Source: Paraburkholderia hiiakae
GTDB lineage: Bacteria; Pseudomonadota; Gammaproteobacteria; Burkholderiales; Burkholderiaceae
Direction: 5' to 3'
Assembly: GCF_904848665.1 (NCBI RefSeq)
Contig: NZ_CAJHCQ010000001.1
Span: 62,001 to 126,000, forward strand
DNA: 64,000 nt
Shown: one piece after another, positions 1-9,228 of the stretch
How the letters are laid out: every line of letters starts with the position of its first letter
How positions within the stretch are numbered: position 1 is the stretch's first letter
The notes under the pieces: generated by a model
What the model saw: the letters and a program-made list of their open reading frames with translations, nothing else
Database searches by the model: none
Told to the model about the DNA's origin: nothing
Made by a program: the position numbers and the translations under genes

Positions 1-1343
1 ATACCGCCCAGCTTCAACTCACCCGCCGCGATCACGAGCAGCCCCGCAAAAAGCGCAATACCGACGCCATAGGCCGCCCACGCGGCGCGCCCTTCGTCGC
101 CCCACTCGCGGCGCAGCACGCGCACCGGCGGCACGCGCGTGAGCGGCAAGAGCGGCGGCAGCGCGAAGCCCAGCAGCAACACGAGGCCCGCGGCGATGCC
201 TTCGAGCACGGGCAGCGGGCCGGGCTGCGGCAAGACGACGTCGATGAGATTGCCGAGCCACGCCAGCAGCGCGAGATGGCCCGCGTAGCCGAGCGCGACG
301 CCAACCGCACCGCCCACGAGCCCGAGCCCCGCGAACTCCAGCACAAAGAGCGTGCGCAGCGTGCGTTGACTCGCGCCGAGGCAGCGCATTGCGGCGCAGG
401 CATCGAGATGGCGGCGCGTGTAGCGATGCGCGGCCATCGCGATCGCCACTGCCGCGAGCAGCGCCGTGAGCAGCGAAACGAGCGTGAGGAAGTGGCGCGC
501 GCGGTCGAGCGTCTGGCGCACCTGCGGCTGGCCGTCCTGGAGCGATTCGAGCGCGACGCCGCGCATCTTGCCGCCATCCACGCGCGCACGCGACCAGGAC
601 GCGAACTGCGCGACGGCCGGATCGGCGCCCGCCACGAGCAGGCGGTAAGTCACGCGGCTGCCATAGCCAAGCAGACCCGTCGACGCAACTTCGTCCGCGC
701 GCATCATGAGGCGCGGCGAGAAGTTCACGAACGAAAAGCCACGGTCGAGTTCTTTCGTGATGAGCGCGTTCACGGTGAAGGTGCGCGTGCCGACTTTCAC
801 TGTGTCGCCGACATGCAGTTTGAGCGCGTCGAGCAGTTCGTCGTCCACCCAGACGGTGCCCGGCGGCGGAATGCCCTGCGCCGCGTGATCGGGCGCACCG
901 GGCGCCGCGGCGATGCGCAGCGCGCCGCGCAGAGGATAGTCTGCTGAGACAGCCTTGACGGCGGCAAGGCGCGTGGCCGTTGCGCCCGGGGCGGCGGAAG
1001 CGCCCGCCGCTGCCGCAACTGATGGCGCACCCGCACTCACCATGCTCGGAAAGATCGCCGTGGTCGCAGTGCGCAGCGAGAGCGATTGCGCCTCGCGCAC
1101 AAACATGGGATCGACGGGGTGATCGGCGCGCACGATGAAATCGGCGGCGATCATGCGCCGGGCATCGCGTTCGAGACCGCGCTGCAGGCGATCGGCGAGA
1201 AAGCCCACGCTTGCGAGCGCCGCCACGGCGAGCACGAGCGCGAGCAGCAGCATGGTGAGTTCGCCCGCGCGCCAGTCGCGCGCCGTCATGCGCGCGGCAA
1301 GACGCACGAGATCGGACCCGCTTGGGGTGGTACGCACGGCCAC
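1..1343 (-). CDS. FtsX-like ABC transporter permease (C-terminus cut by window)
   Basis: Inner-membrane permease of the YbbP/FtsX family, which works with an ATP-binding subunit in export of lipids or lipoproteins. The visible part has an N-terminal segment (DLVRLAARMTARDWRAGEL) typical of these permeases and a first membrane span. A periplasmic MacB-like domain of about 200 residues follows, and then further hydrophobic spans (for example HFLTLVSLLTALLAAVAIAM and the GLGLVGGAVGVALGY segment). The reading frame is still open at base 1, so the second half and the partner ATPase lie outside the window. The start is uncertain: GTG codons at 1343 and 1337, an ATG near 1289, and a TTG overlapping the stop of the upstream DUF4126 gene are all in frame. 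The substrate cannot be told from sequence. Confidence 0.8.
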   Translation of the reverse strand, partial: MAVRTTPSGSDLVRLAARMTARDWRAGELTMLLLALVLAVAALASVGFLADRLQRGLERDARRMIAADFIVRADHPVDPMFVREAQSLSLRTATTAIFPSMVSAGAPSVAAAAGASAAPGATATRLAAVKAVSADYPLRGALRIAAAPGAPDHAAQGIPPPGTVWVDDELLDALKLHVGDTVKVGTRTFTVNALITKELDRGFSFVNFSPRLMMRADEVASTGLLGYGSRVTYRLLVAGADPAVAQFASWSRARVDGGKMRGVALESLQDGQPQVRQTLDRARHFLTLVSLLTALLAAVAIAMAAHRYTRRHLDACAAMRCLGASQRTLRTLFVLEFAGLGLVGGAVGVALGYAGHLALLAWLGNLIDVVLPQPGPLPVLEGIAAGLVLLLGFALPPLLPLTRVPPVRVLRREWGDEGRAAWAAYGVGIALFAGLLVIAAGELKLGG

Positions 1344-1459
1344 GGGCCCACGCGGACCGCCTTGGCCGCCCCCGGTTGCACCGAGCGGCTCAGCCTGCAC
1401 GAAGCCCGGGCCGCCTTCGCTGCGCGCAGGCTTTGCGTTGGAAGAAGGCGCGCCGCCGC

Positions 1460-2074
1460 TCAATCGTGACGACCCCGCAACGAAAGACGCGAAACCATGT
1501 GCGTCGCCATGCCGCGAAAACCGCCTTGCACGCCGCGCCACAGGCGCGGCAGCGCCCAGACCGCGAGCAAGAGGAACGCCATGAGCATGACGAGGAAGAG
1601 CAGCGGCACGAAGAACGCAAGCAGCACGCCCACGAAGGTCATGCCGTCCTCGGCGCTCGACGTGACGACGTTCGACACCGGCTCAGGCGAAAGATTGATG
1701 AGCGCGCGCGTGCCCGCTTTGGCGAGATGCGCCGTGCCCGCGAGTGTGCCGCCCGCCAGCGCGGCGACGGTCAAGAGCGCCGGATCGGCGTGGCCGAGCG
1801 CGGCGGCCGCCAGCACGGCCCCGGCCGGAATGCGGATGAAGGTATGCACCGCGTCCCAGAGCGAATCGAACGCGGGGATCTTGTCGGCGAGGAATTCGAG
1901 CACCGTGAGCGCGGCGGCGATGCCGATCACCCACGGCGAAGCGAGCACGGCGAGCGTGTCGGGCAGGTGAATCAGGCCAAGACGTTGCAGTACGCCGGCC
2001 ATCAGCACCGTGAGATAGAGACGCAGGCCGCTGCCCCAGGACAGGCCCGCCGCTAGCGAAAGTGGTTCCAGCAT
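1460..2074 (-). CDS. DUF4126 family membrane protein
   Basis: Predicted integral membrane protein of 204 residues, matching the DUF4126 family, whose function is unknown. It starts MLEPLSLAAGLSWGSGLRLY and has about five hydrophobic stretches, the last two near residues 145-185. The ATG at 2074 is chosen over an in-frame start 90 bases upstream because a strong Shine-Dalgarno sequence (CGAGGAGGC) lies just ahead of it and the extra N-terminus is low-complexity. Its stop almost abuts the permease downstream, so the two genes may be cotranscribed. No catalytic or binding motif is visible. Confidence 0.85.
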   Translation of the reverse strand: MLEPLSLAAGLSWGSGLRLYLTVLMAGVLQRLGLIHLPDTLAVLASPWVIGIAAALTVLEFLADKIPAFDSLWDAVHTFIRIPAGAVLAAAALGHADPALLTVAALAGGTLAGTAHLAKAGTRALINLSPEPVSNVVTSSAEDGMTFVGVLLAFFVPLLFLVMLMAFLLLAVWALPRLWRGVQGGFRGMATHMVSRLSLRGRHD

Positions 2075-2284
2075 GGCTGCCTCCTCGCGCGGCGCGGCCG
2101 GCGCGCCGGCGCTCCACACGCGAAACGGGAGAGCAGGCGCTGTGCGCACACGCTCGCCGCTCATGCGGCGCGGAGTGTTATCGGGTTATGACCGTTCCAT
2201 TATAGCCACGCTCGCTGCGGCGCCGCAGCGGTGTTGCGCGGCCGCGGCACAGTGTCCGGACCGAGGTATGCGCAGCGAATTGAA

Positions 2285-2605
2285 TCAGGCGGACGAAGAA
2301 AGCTTGAGACCGATGAGGCCGAGCACGATCAGTGAGGCGCTCGCCACCCGCGCGGCACTCACTGCCTCGCCCATCATGACGATGCCGAACACGAACGCGC
2401 CGACCGCGCCGATGCCCGTCCACACCGCATAGGCGGTGCCGAGCGGCAATTGACGCATGGCCATGGCGAGCAGGACAAAGCTGCCCAGCGCCGTGACCAC
2501 GGTGAACACCGAGGGCCAGAGCCGCGTGAATCCTTCGGACGATTTGAGACCGGCGGCCCACGCCACTTCGAGCAGGCCAGCGATGAGAAGGAGAAACCAG
2601 GACAT
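2285..2605 (-). CDS. gdx: Guanidinium exporter Gdx (SugE-type SMR protein)
   Basis: Small multidrug resistance protein of 106 residues with four membrane helices that works as an antiparallel dimer. It belongs to the Gdx/SugE branch, which exchanges guanidinium for protons. The hallmark Glu13 is present in [12 protein letters not shown], and the branch motif [14 protein letters not shown] is intact. The start at 2605 ([10 protein letters not shown]) is preferred over an ATG five codons upstream because GGAG sits about 9 bases before it and overlaps the upstream ATG. The gene is preceded by a two-hairpin guanidine-II riboswitch (2631-2674). That independently supports guanidinium rather than quaternary ammonium drugs as the substrate. 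Confidence 0.93.
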   Translation of the reverse strand: MSWFLLLIAGLLEVAWAAGLKSSEGFTRLWPSVFTVVTALGSFVLLAMAMRQLPLGTAYAVWTGIGAVGAFVFGIVMMGEAVSAARVASASLIVLGLIGLKLSSSA

Positions 2606-2630
2606 AGGCAAACGCTCCATTCAAAAAAAT

Positions 2631-2674
2631 GGGGCCGTCCCCGATGACATAAACGTCTGCAAGGCCGTCCTTAC
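2631..2674 (-). promoter_or_regulatory. Guanidine-II (mini-ykkC) riboswitch
   Basis: Read on the minus strand, two short hairpins each carry an ACGG loop. The first is GUAAGG-ACGG-CCUUGC (2674-2659, six pairs including one G-U) and the second is GGGG-ACGG-CCCC (2642-2631). They are separated by 16 bases. Two stems capped by ACGR loops directly upstream of a SugE/Gdx gene is the defining architecture of the guanidine-II class, in which ligand binding joins the two loops and exposes the ribosome binding site. The second hairpin is followed by AUUUUUUU and then the GGAG of gdx. The U tract could also allow some termination. Confidence 0.93.
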
Positions 2675-2683
2675 AGAGTTGTA

Positions 2684-2689
2684 ATTATA
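2684..2689 (-). promoter_or_regulatory. -10 box of gdx promoter
   Basis: A perfect TATAAT on the minus strand lies 9 bases upstream of the first riboswitch hairpin, so the transcript would begin almost exactly at the riboswitch. No good -35 hexamer is visible 16-18 bases upstream. The promoter sits in the 3' flank of kdpE, only about 20 bases after its stop, which indicates that gdx is transcribed separately from the kdp genes. Confidence 0.65.
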
Positions 2690-2708
2690 GCACCGACGCC
2701 GCGCAGGC

Positions 2709-3407
2709 TTACTGCACGCCGACCAGCCGGTATCCCACGCCCGTCTCGGTGATGATGTGCTCGGGCTGCGCGGGATCGCGCTCCAATTTCTGCCGCAGAT
2801 GCGCCATGTAGATACGCAGGTAATGGCTGCTTTCCACATGCGATGGCCCCCAGACCTCGCGCAGCAGTTGACGGTGCGTCAGCACGCGCCCGGCGTCGCG
2901 CACGAGCGTGGCGAGCAGGCGGTACTCGATGGGCGTGAGATGCACGGGCGCGCCGTCGCGCGTCACCTGGCGCAGCCCGAGATCGACGTTCACAGCGCCG
3001 AAGCTCACCTGCGGCGCCTCGTTCGCCCCGCTGCGGTTGCGCCTGCGCAGCTGCGCCCGGATGCGCGCAAGCAACTCGGACACCCCGAACGGCTTTGTCA
3101 GGTAGTCGTCGGCGCCAGCGTCAAGTGCGGCCACCTTCTCGCTTTCCTGGGTGCGCGCCGAAAGCACGATCACGGGCAGATCGCTCCAGCCGCGCAGTTC
3201 GCGGATCACGTCGAGGCCGTCGGTGTCGGGCAGGCCCAGATCGACGATCACGAGGTCGGGCTTGCGCGTGGCGGCCTCGACGAGGCCCTGCTTGCCGGTC
3301 TCGGCGTCGTGCACGACGATACCCTCGCCCTCCAGCGTTGCGCGCACGAATCGGCGAATCTGTTTTTCGTCTTCGATCAGGACGACGGCGATGCTCGGGT
3401 CACTCAT
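2709..3407 (-). CDS. kdpE: KdpE response regulator
   Basis: Cytoplasmic OmpR/PhoB-type response regulator of 232 residues that activates the kdpFABC operon when phosphorylated by KdpD. The receiver domain (about 7-120) shows the acidic pair Glu12/Asp13, the phospho-acceptor Asp56 in LVIVDLGLPDTDG, and the conserved Lys105 in YLTKPFG. A winged-helix DNA-binding domain follows (about 135-230, ending YLRIYMAHLRQKLE...GVGYRLVG). The ATG at 3407 overlaps the kdpD stop by 8 bases, which implies translational coupling. It is the last gene of the kdp cluster. Confidence 0.97.
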   Translation of the reverse strand: MSDPSIAVVLIEDEKQIRRFVRATLEGEGIVVHDAETGKQGLVEAATRKPDLVIVDLGLPDTDGLDVIRELRGWSDLPVIVLSARTQESEKVAALDAGADDYLTKPFGVSELLARIRAQLRRRNRSGANEAPQVSFGAVNVDLGLRQVTRDGAPVHLTPIEYRLLATLVRDAGRVLTHRQLLREVWGPSHVESSHYLRIYMAHLRQKLERDPAQPEHIITETGVGYRLVGVQ

Positions 3408-6345
3408 TTGCGGGTTTGGGATCGACGGTTTTTTGGGAGGTGGGCATCCGTGGGGCGGGCATCCGTGGGGCCGATTCGGCCCTGACGGGTTCAATAGCGC
3501 TCGCGCGTTGCGCGTCGCCATGCGGCTCGAGCGGCTCGAGCGCTTCATGCACATCTGACGCATCGGTCACATCGGCGGGCAGCGGCGGCGGCGACTCCAC
3601 GGGCAGCGCAAACCAGAACGTCGCGCCTTCCACATGGCCGTCGGCGGCAACGCGATTTGTCGCGCCGATTGTACCCCCGTGCGCCTCCACGATCGCCCGG
3701 CAGATGGCGAGTCCGAGCCCGATGCCGGGCTTGGCCGACTCCTTCTCGCCACGCGTGAACTTCTCGAACACACGCTCGCCCATGCCGGGCGGCAAACCCG
3801 GCCCGTTGTCCTCGATCGACACGCGCACGAACGGCTGGCCGCCCGTCTCCACGCGGCGCGCCGCGATGGACAGCGGCGTGTCAGCGGGCGTGTACTTGGC
3901 CGCGTTCTCCAGCAGGTTCGAAAAGAGCCGCTCCATCAGCACGGCGTCGAGCTGGAGCAGCGGCAAGCCCTCCTCCAGCAACACCCGCACGGGGTGCCGC
4001 GCGAGCACGCGGCGGCAAGCGGCGAGCGCCGCGCCCACGGTTTCCTCGAGCAGCGTCCACTGACGATTGAGCCTCAGGCTCCCGGCCTGCAGGCGCGCCA
4101 TGTCGAGCAGGTTCGTGACGATGCCCGTCATGCGCAGCGCCTCGTCGTGAATCGCCTCGATCAGCTCGCCCGAGCGCGAATCCCGTGCATCCTCGGGCTC
4201 ATGGGTTTGCGCGAGCATCGACGAGAAGCCGACGATCGTCGTGAGCGGCGTGCGCAGGTCGTGCGAAATGGCCGAGAGCAGCGAATTGCGCAGCCGCTCC
4301 GACTCCATGTTGACGAGCGCGTCGCGCGCGATGTCCACGTAGTGCACGCGCTCGAGCGCGAGCGCGATCTGCGCGGCGAACGCGTCGAGCATGCGCTGCT
4401 GCTCGGGCACCTGCAGCTCGCGCGCATCGCGCGTCACGACCGCGAGCACGCCGCGCGTGCGCATTGGCGCCTTGAGCGGCAAGTAACGCGCAACCGCGGC
4501 CGGCAGCGTATCGGTGCCGTTGCCCGCGGGCTTTTGCTGGTCGTACACCCACTGGCCGACGTCGATGTCGAGGTTTTCGGCGTCGAGCATGATCTTCGGA
4601 TCGGGCTCCTCGATCTTCTGCTGCACCTTGTCGACGCTATCGGGCAACAGCAGCGCCACGCGCGCGCCGAACACCTCGCTCACGTGACGGCTGCCGATCG
4701 CCACGATCTGTTCCGTGGTGAGCGCCGCGGCCAGCTCGCGCGCCATCGCATACATCGCGCCCGTGCGCTGCTCGCGCCGCTGCGCGACGCTCGCCTCGCG
4801 GCGCAGGCTCGACGTGAGATGGCTGATGACGAGCGAAGTGAGCAGCATGCCGACGAAGGTCAGCAGATATTGCGTGTCCGTCACCGAAAACGACATGCGC
4901 GGCGGCACGAAGAAAAAGTCGTACGCGGCGACGCTCGCAAACGAGAGCATGACGCCCGGCCCGCGCCCGAGCTTCGTCGCCGCGAAGATCACGCCGAGCA
5001 GATACAGCATGACGAGGTTCGCGAGGTCGATGCGGTCGATCAGCTGGCTCGCAATGAGCGTCACGCACGCGCAGATCACGAGCGCGGCCGCGTAAGCGCG
5101 CGGCGGCGAGCGCTCGGCGCCGCCCACCGCGAGCGCCTCGCGCCAGGCGTTGGCGGCGCGTGTTGCTGCGCTGACCGCATTGGCCTCGCTGCCCGAGCGC
5201 ACCGCGTCGCCCGCACTCGCGCGCACGAGCGTGAGATCGACATCGCCGGCTTTTTCGGCCAGGCGCTCGCCGAACGGGCGCTTCACCCAGCGCGAAAAGC
5301 CCGTGCGCAAGGAGCCGCCCGCCACGAGCTTCGATACATTGCGCAGCCGCGCATAGCCGACGAGTGTCGTCGCGGCGTCCTCGCCCGCGAGCGTCGCCGT
5401 TTCGGCGCCGAGCTCGGAGGCGAGCTTGAGCGCGCCGAGCGTGCGCTCGCGCGTCGCATCGGGCAGACGCTGGAGCTTCGGTGTCTCCACATACACGGCG
5501 ATCCAGTCGGCCTTCAGGCTCGCGGCGAGCCGCGCGGCAGCGCGCACCAGCGCGTTCGCCTCGGGCCCCGGCCCCACGCAGACGAGCAGGCGCTCGCGCG
5601 CCTGCCAGACATGCTGGATCGAGCGGTCGGCGCGGTACTCGCGCATCTGCGCGTCCACGCGGTCGGCCGTGCGGCGCAGCGCCAGCTCGCGCAGCGCGAT
5701 CAGGTTGCCCTTGCGAAAGAAGTTGCGCACCGCGCGCTCGGCCTGCGCCGGCATGTAGACCTTGCCGTCGCGCATGCGGTCGAGCAGTTCTTCGGCGGGC
5801 AGGTCGACGAGCGTGACTTCGTCGGCACGATCGAACACGCGGTCGGGCACGGTCTCCCACACGCGAATGCCCGTGATCTGCCCGACCACGTCGTTGAGGC
5901 TTTCGAGGTGCTGCACATTGACGGTCGTGTAGACGTCGATGCCAGCGTCGAGCAGCTCGTACACGTCCTGCCAGCGCTTCATGTGCCGCGCGCCGGCCAC
6001 GTTCGAATGCGCGAGCTCGTCGACGAGCACGAGTTGCGGCTTGCGCTCGAGCGCCGCGTCGAGATCGAATTCTTCGAGCAGACGCCCGCGGTAGGCAATG
6101 CGCTGGCGCGGCATGACGTCGAGGCCGGCGGTAAGCGCGGCGGTCTCGCTGCGGCCGTGCGTCTCGACGATGCCGACCACCACATCCACGCCTTCCTCGG
6201 CGCGGCGGCGCGCAGCCTGCAGCATTGCATAGGTCTTGCCCACGCCCGCTGACGCGCCGAAAAAAACCTTCAGCTTGCCGCGGCGGCGTTTTTCTTCGTC
6301 ACGCTGCAGCCGGTCGAGCAGTTCGTCGGGATCGGGGCGGTTCAT
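3400..6345 (-). CDS. kdpD: KdpD sensor histidine kinase
   Basis: Membrane-bound potassium/turgor-responsive sensor kinase of 981 residues, longer than the roughly 890 of the E. coli protein. Domains in order: KdpD N-terminal domain with Walker A GASAGVGKT (30-38); universal-stress-like domain (about 250-370); four closely spaced membrane spans (about 417-505); GAF-like region; HisKA with His695 in SHDLRTPL; and an ATPase domain with the N-box NLLENAAKYTP, DNGPGLP and GLGLAIC. The C-terminus carries a Pro/Glu-rich tail of about 45 residues, including a duplicated APRMP segment encoded by a 15-bp tandem repeat (3442-3471). The gene is separated from kdpC by 132 bp containing a large hairpin. 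Confidence 0.97.
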   Translation of the reverse strand: MNRPDPDELLDRLQRDEEKRRRGKLKVFFGASAGVGKTYAMLQAARRRAEEGVDVVVGIVETHGRSETAALTAGLDVMPRQRIAYRGRLLEEFDLDAALERKPQLVLVDELAHSNVAGARHMKRWQDVYELLDAGIDVYTTVNVQHLESLNDVVGQITGIRVWETVPDRVFDRADEVTLVDLPAEELLDRMRDGKVYMPAQAERAVRNFFRKGNLIALRELALRRTADRVDAQMREYRADRSIQHVWQARERLLVCVGPGPEANALVRAAARLAASLKADWIAVYVETPKLQRLPDATRERTLGALKLASELGAETATLAGEDAATTLVGYARLRNVSKLVAGGSLRTGFSRWVKRPFGERLAEKAGDVDLTLVRASAGDAVRSGSEANAVSAATRAANAWREALAVGGAERSPPRAYAAALVICACVTLIASQLIDRIDLANLVMLYLLGVIFAATKLGRGPGVMLSFASVAAYDFFFVPPRMSFSVTDTQYLLTFVGMLLTSLVISHLTSSLRREASVAQRREQRTGAMYAMARELAAALTTEQIVAIGSRHVSEVFGARVALLLPDSVDKVQQKIEEPDPKIMLDAENLDIDVGQWVYDQQKPAGNGTDTLPAAVARYLPLKAPMRTRGVLAVVTRDARELQVPEQQRMLDAFAAQIALALERVHYVDIARDALVNMESERLRNSLLSAISHDLRTPLTTIVGFSSMLAQTHEPEDARDSRSGELIEAIHDEALRMTGIVTNLLDMARLQAGSLRLNRQWTLLEETVGAALAACRRVLARHPVRVLLEEGLPLLQLDAVLMERLFSNLLENAAKYTPADTPLSIAARRVETGGQPFVRVSIEDNGPGLPPGMGERVFEKFTRGEKESAKPGIGLGLAICRAIVEAHGGTIGATNRVAADGHVEGATFWFALPVESPPPLPADVTDASDVHEALEPLEPHGDAQRASAIEPVRAESAPRMPAPRMPTSQKTVDPKPANE
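3442..3471. repeat. 15-bp tandem duplication in kdpD 3' end
   Basis: Two perfect copies of gggcatccgtggggc lie head to tail in the last part of kdpD and encode APRMP twice. The tract falls after the kinase ATPase domain, in the poorly conserved tail, so variation in copy number would be tolerated and would keep the frame. Confidence 0.9.
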
Positions 6346-6422
6346 GCGGAAGTCGGATTGGATTTCACGTGGATTGCACCTGGAGCACGAAAGATCGTCT
6401 CACCGTGGCGCGGAAATGGCAA

Positions 6423-6459
6423 ACCGCACGTTCGACGCGCAAGGCGTCGAGCGTGCGGT
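6423..6459 (-). other. Intercistronic stem-loop between kdpC and kdpD
   Basis: On the minus strand the arms ACCGCACG-C-TCGACGC and GCGTCGA-A-CGTGCGGT form a stem of 15 pairs with a single C-A mismatch and a 5-base loop. It has no U-run after it, so it is unlikely to be a full terminator. Such hairpins between operon segments commonly stabilise the upstream mRNA or reduce readthrough, which would lower kdpDE relative to kdpFABC. The role is inferred. Confidence 0.6.
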
Positions 6460-6477
6460 GCGGTGTGGCGTTGCCGC

Positions 6478-7056
6478 TTAGCTAACCTCTTTGCCGTCGA
6501 GCGCGAGGTTCAGTTCGAGCACGTTCACGCGCGGCTCGCCGAACAGGCCAAACTGACGGCCCTTCGTGTAGCGGTCCACGAGCGCCTGTACGTCGTTCGC
6601 GCTCAGGTGGCGCGCTTGCGCCACCCGCGCCACCTGGTACGCGGCGGCGGCCGGCGAGATCTCCGGGTCGAGGCCGCTGCCCGAGGACGTCACGAGGTCG
6701 GCGGGAATGGGCTGCGAGACATCGGTGCCCGCGGCCTTCAGGGCGTCGATGCGGCCTTTGAGCTCGTCGGCAAGCGCCGGGTTGGTCGGCCCGAGGTTCG
6801 AGGCGCCCGAACCCGTCGCGTTGTACGGCATCGGCGAGGTGGCCGAGAGACGGCCCCAGAAGTACTGGGGCGCGTCGAACTGCTGGCCGATGAGCGAGCT
6901 GCCCACCACCTTGCCATCCACTTCGACCAGACTACCGTTGGCCTGATGGTGGAACGCGGCCTGGCCGAACGCGGTCATCACGGCCGGATACACGAGGCCG
7001 GTGATGACCGTCAGTACGGCGAAGATCACGATCAGAGGACGAAACTGCGATTTCAT
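6478..7056 (-). CDS. kdpC: KdpC, potassium-transporting ATPase subunit C
   Basis: Single-span subunit of 192 residues that stabilises the KdpFABC complex and its nucleotide binding. The N-terminal membrane helix (about 8-28, [20 protein letters not shown]) is followed by the family motifs [17 protein letters not shown] and [18 protein letters not shown] lies 6 bases before the ATG. It follows kdpB after 56 bp and is normal in length. All motifs expected of the family are intact. Confidence 0.97.
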   Translation of the reverse strand: MKSQFRPLIVIFAVLTVITGLVYPAVMTAFGQAAFHHQANGSLVEVDGKVVGSSLIGQQFDAPQYFWGRLSATSPMPYNATGSGASNLGPTNPALADELKGRIDALKAAGTDVSQPIPADLVTSSGSGLDPEISPAAAAYQVARVAQARHLSANDVQALVDRYTKGRQFGLFGEPRVNVLELNLALDGKEVS

Positions 7057-7112
7057 TTTGGCTTCCTATGTATCTATCCGTATGAGTCTGCGTGTGTGTC
7101 TGTCTGCGCGAC

Positions 7113-9212
7113 TCAGACCCAGCCGAACGCGGCCAGCACCATGTCGATCAGCTTGATGCACGGGAACGGCAGGAGGATGCCGCCGAGGCCGTAGATCAAC
7201 AGATTGCGGCGCAGCAGCGTCGCCGCGCCGAGCGGCCGGTACTTCACGCCCTTGAGCGCGAGCGGAATCAGCATCACGATGATGAGCGCGTTGAAGATCA
7301 CCGCCGAGAGGATCGCCGACGCCGGCGATGTCAGGTGCATGACGTCGAGCACACGCAGTTGCGGATACGTCGAAGCGAACGCCGCCGGGATGATCGCGAA
7401 GTACTTCGCGACGTCGTTGGCGATCGAGAACGTCGTGAGCGAGCCGCGCGTCATGAGCATCTGCTTGCCGATCTCGACGATCTCGATGAGCTTGGTCGGG
7501 TTCGAATCGAGGTCGACCATGTTGCCCGCTTCCTTCGCGGCCTGGGTGCCCGTGTTCATCGCCACCGCCACATCGGCCTGGGCGAGTGCCGGAGCGTCGT
7601 TGGTGCCGTCGCCCGTCATCGCCACGAGCTTGCCCTGCGCCTGGTGCTCGCGGATCGTCGCGAGCTTGGTTTCAGGCGTGGCTTGCGCGAGGAAGTCGTC
7701 CACGCCGGCTTCGGCAGCGATCGCGGCGGCGGTCAGGCGGTTGTCGCCCGTCACCATCACGGTCTTGATGCCCATCTTGCGAAGCTCGGCGAAACGCTCC
7801 TTGATACCGCCCTTCACCACATCCTTCAGTTCGATCACGCCGAGCACGCGTGCGGTGCCGTCATGCATTTCCGCGACTACGAGCGGCGTGCTGCCACGGC
7901 GCGCCACGTCGTCCACGGCGTTGTCGACTTCGCTCGGAAAGCGGCCGCCGTGGGCTTCGACGTAATGCTTCACCGCGTCGGCGGCGCCCTTGCGGATCTC
8001 GCGGCCCGGCATGTCCACGCCGCTCATGCGCGTTTGCGCGCTGAAGGCGAGGAACACGGCGTGCAGCGAGTGCATGTCGCGCTGACGAATGTTGAAGCGC
8101 TGCTTCGCGAGCACGACGATGCTGCGGCCTTCCGGCGTTTCATCCGCGAGCGACGAGAGTTGCGCGGCGTCCGCGAGCACTTCCTCGCTCACGCCCGGCG
8201 CGGGCACGAACATCGACGCCTGACGGTTGCCGAGCGTGATCGTGCCGGTCTTGTCGAGCAGCAGCACGTCCACGTCGCCGGCGGCTTCCACCGCGCGGCC
8301 CGACGTCGCGATCACGTTGGCCTGCATCATGCGACTCATGCCGGCCACGCCGATTGCCGAAAGCAAACCGCCGATGGTCGTCGGAATCAGACAGACGAGC
8401 AGCGCCACGAGCGCCGTGATCGTGACCACGTGGCCCATCTTCGCGGCTTCGACCGAGAACATCGAGAACGGCAGCAGCGTTGCGGTGGCAAGCAGCAGCA
8501 CGATGCTCAACGCGACGAGCAGGATCGTGAGCGCGATTTCGTTAGGCGTCTTCTGGCGCTTCGCGCCTTCGACCATCGCGATCATGCGGTCGAGGAAGGC
8601 TTCACCCGGATTCGCCGTGACGCGCACGACGATCCAGTCGGAAAGCACACGCGTGCCGCCCGTCACCGAAGAAAAGTCGCCGCCCGACTCGCGGATCACC
8701 GGCGCCGATTCGCCCGTAATGGCCGATTCGTCCACCGATGCCACGCCTTCGATCACTTCGCCGTCCGCTGGAATCGTGTCGCCGGTCTCGACCAGCACCA
8801 CGTCGCCGCGGCGCAGATCGGAGGCCGTCATGATGCGGATCGGCGCCTTCGGATGCGGCTCGTTGAGCTTCTTGGCCATGACGTCTTTCTTGGCCTGGCG
8901 CAGCGACGCGGCCTGCGCCTTCGAGCGGCCTTCGGCGAGCGCTTCCGCGAAGTTCGCGAACAGCACCGTGAACCACAACCAGAGCGCGACCGCAAGGATG
9001 AAACCTGCGGGCGCTTCGGCCTGGCCCATGAGCGCCGCGACCCAGAGGATCGTCGTGAGCACGCTGCCCACGTAGACGCAGAACATCACCGGGTTGCGCA
9101 ACTGCGTGCGCGGTTTGAGTTTTCTGAACGAGTCCACGATAGCCGGGCGCACCAGCGCCGGATCGAACATGGACCGAGTTGCACTATGCTGATTCATTTT
9201 CGTTTCGCTCAT
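7113..9212 (-). CDS. kdpB: KdpB, potassium-transporting ATPase catalytic subunit
   Basis: P-type ATPase subunit (type IA), 699 residues, that hydrolyses ATP to drive potassium import through KdpA. The phosphorylated Asp320 lies in [10 protein letters not shown]. The TGES actuator loop ([15 protein letters not shown]), the KGA nucleotide-binding motif (RKGAADAVK) and the hinge motif ([12 protein letters not shown]) are all present. There are about seven membrane spans. The first ATG at 9212 is used; a second in-frame ATG lies five codons in, and neither has a strong ribosome binding site. Only 16 bases separate it from kdpA, so they are cotranscribed. Confidence 0.97.
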   Translation of the reverse strand: MSETKMNQHSATRSMFDPALVRPAIVDSFRKLKPRTQLRNPVMFCVYVGSVLTTILWVAALMGQAEAPAGFILAVALWLWFTVLFANFAEALAEGRSKAQAASLRQAKKDVMAKKLNEPHPKAPIRIMTASDLRRGDVVLVETGDTIPADGEVIEGVASVDESAITGESAPVIRESGGDFSSVTGGTRVLSDWIVVRVTANPGEAFLDRMIAMVEGAKRQKTPNEIALTILLVALSIVLLLATATLLPFSMFSVEAAKMGHVVTITALVALLVCLIPTTIGGLLSAIGVAGMSRMMQANVIATSGRAVEAAGDVDVLLLDKTGTITLGNRQASMFVPAPGVSEEVLADAAQLSSLADETPEGRSIVVLAKQRFNIRQRDMHSLHAVFLAFSAQTRMSGVDMPGREIRKGAADAVKHYVEAHGGRFPSEVDNAVDDVARRGSTPLVVAEMHDGTARVLGVIELKDVVKGGIKERFAELRKMGIKTVMVTGDNRLTAAAIAAEAGVDDFLAQATPETKLATIREHQAQGKLVAMTGDGTNDAPALAQADVAVAMNTGTQAAKEAGNMVDLDSNPTKLIEIVEIGKQMLMTRGSLTTFSIANDVAKYFAIIPAAFASTYPQLRVLDVMHLTSPASAILSAVIFNALIIVMLIPLALKGVKYRPLGAATLLRRNLLIYGLGGILLPFPCIKLIDMVLAAFGWV

Positions 9213-9228
9213 GTTGCGAAGGCCCCGT

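Noticed and set aside
2073..2164. N-terminally extended start for the DUF4126 gene
   Set aside because: The extra 30 residues are basic and low-complexity, while the internal ATG has a strong Shine-Dalgarno sequence and the family N-terminus.
2631..2642. Second riboswitch hairpin as a simple Rho-independent terminator
   Set aside because: Four GC pairs followed by U7 could terminate weakly, but the ACGG loop matching the upstream hairpin and the Gdx gene make the riboswitch reading much stronger.
3634..6252. Plus-strand open frame of 872 codons opposite kdpD
   Set aside because: It lies wholly antisense to a clear KdpD gene. The product is His/Arg/Ala-rich with no domain, which is what GC-rich codon usage produces on the opposite strand.
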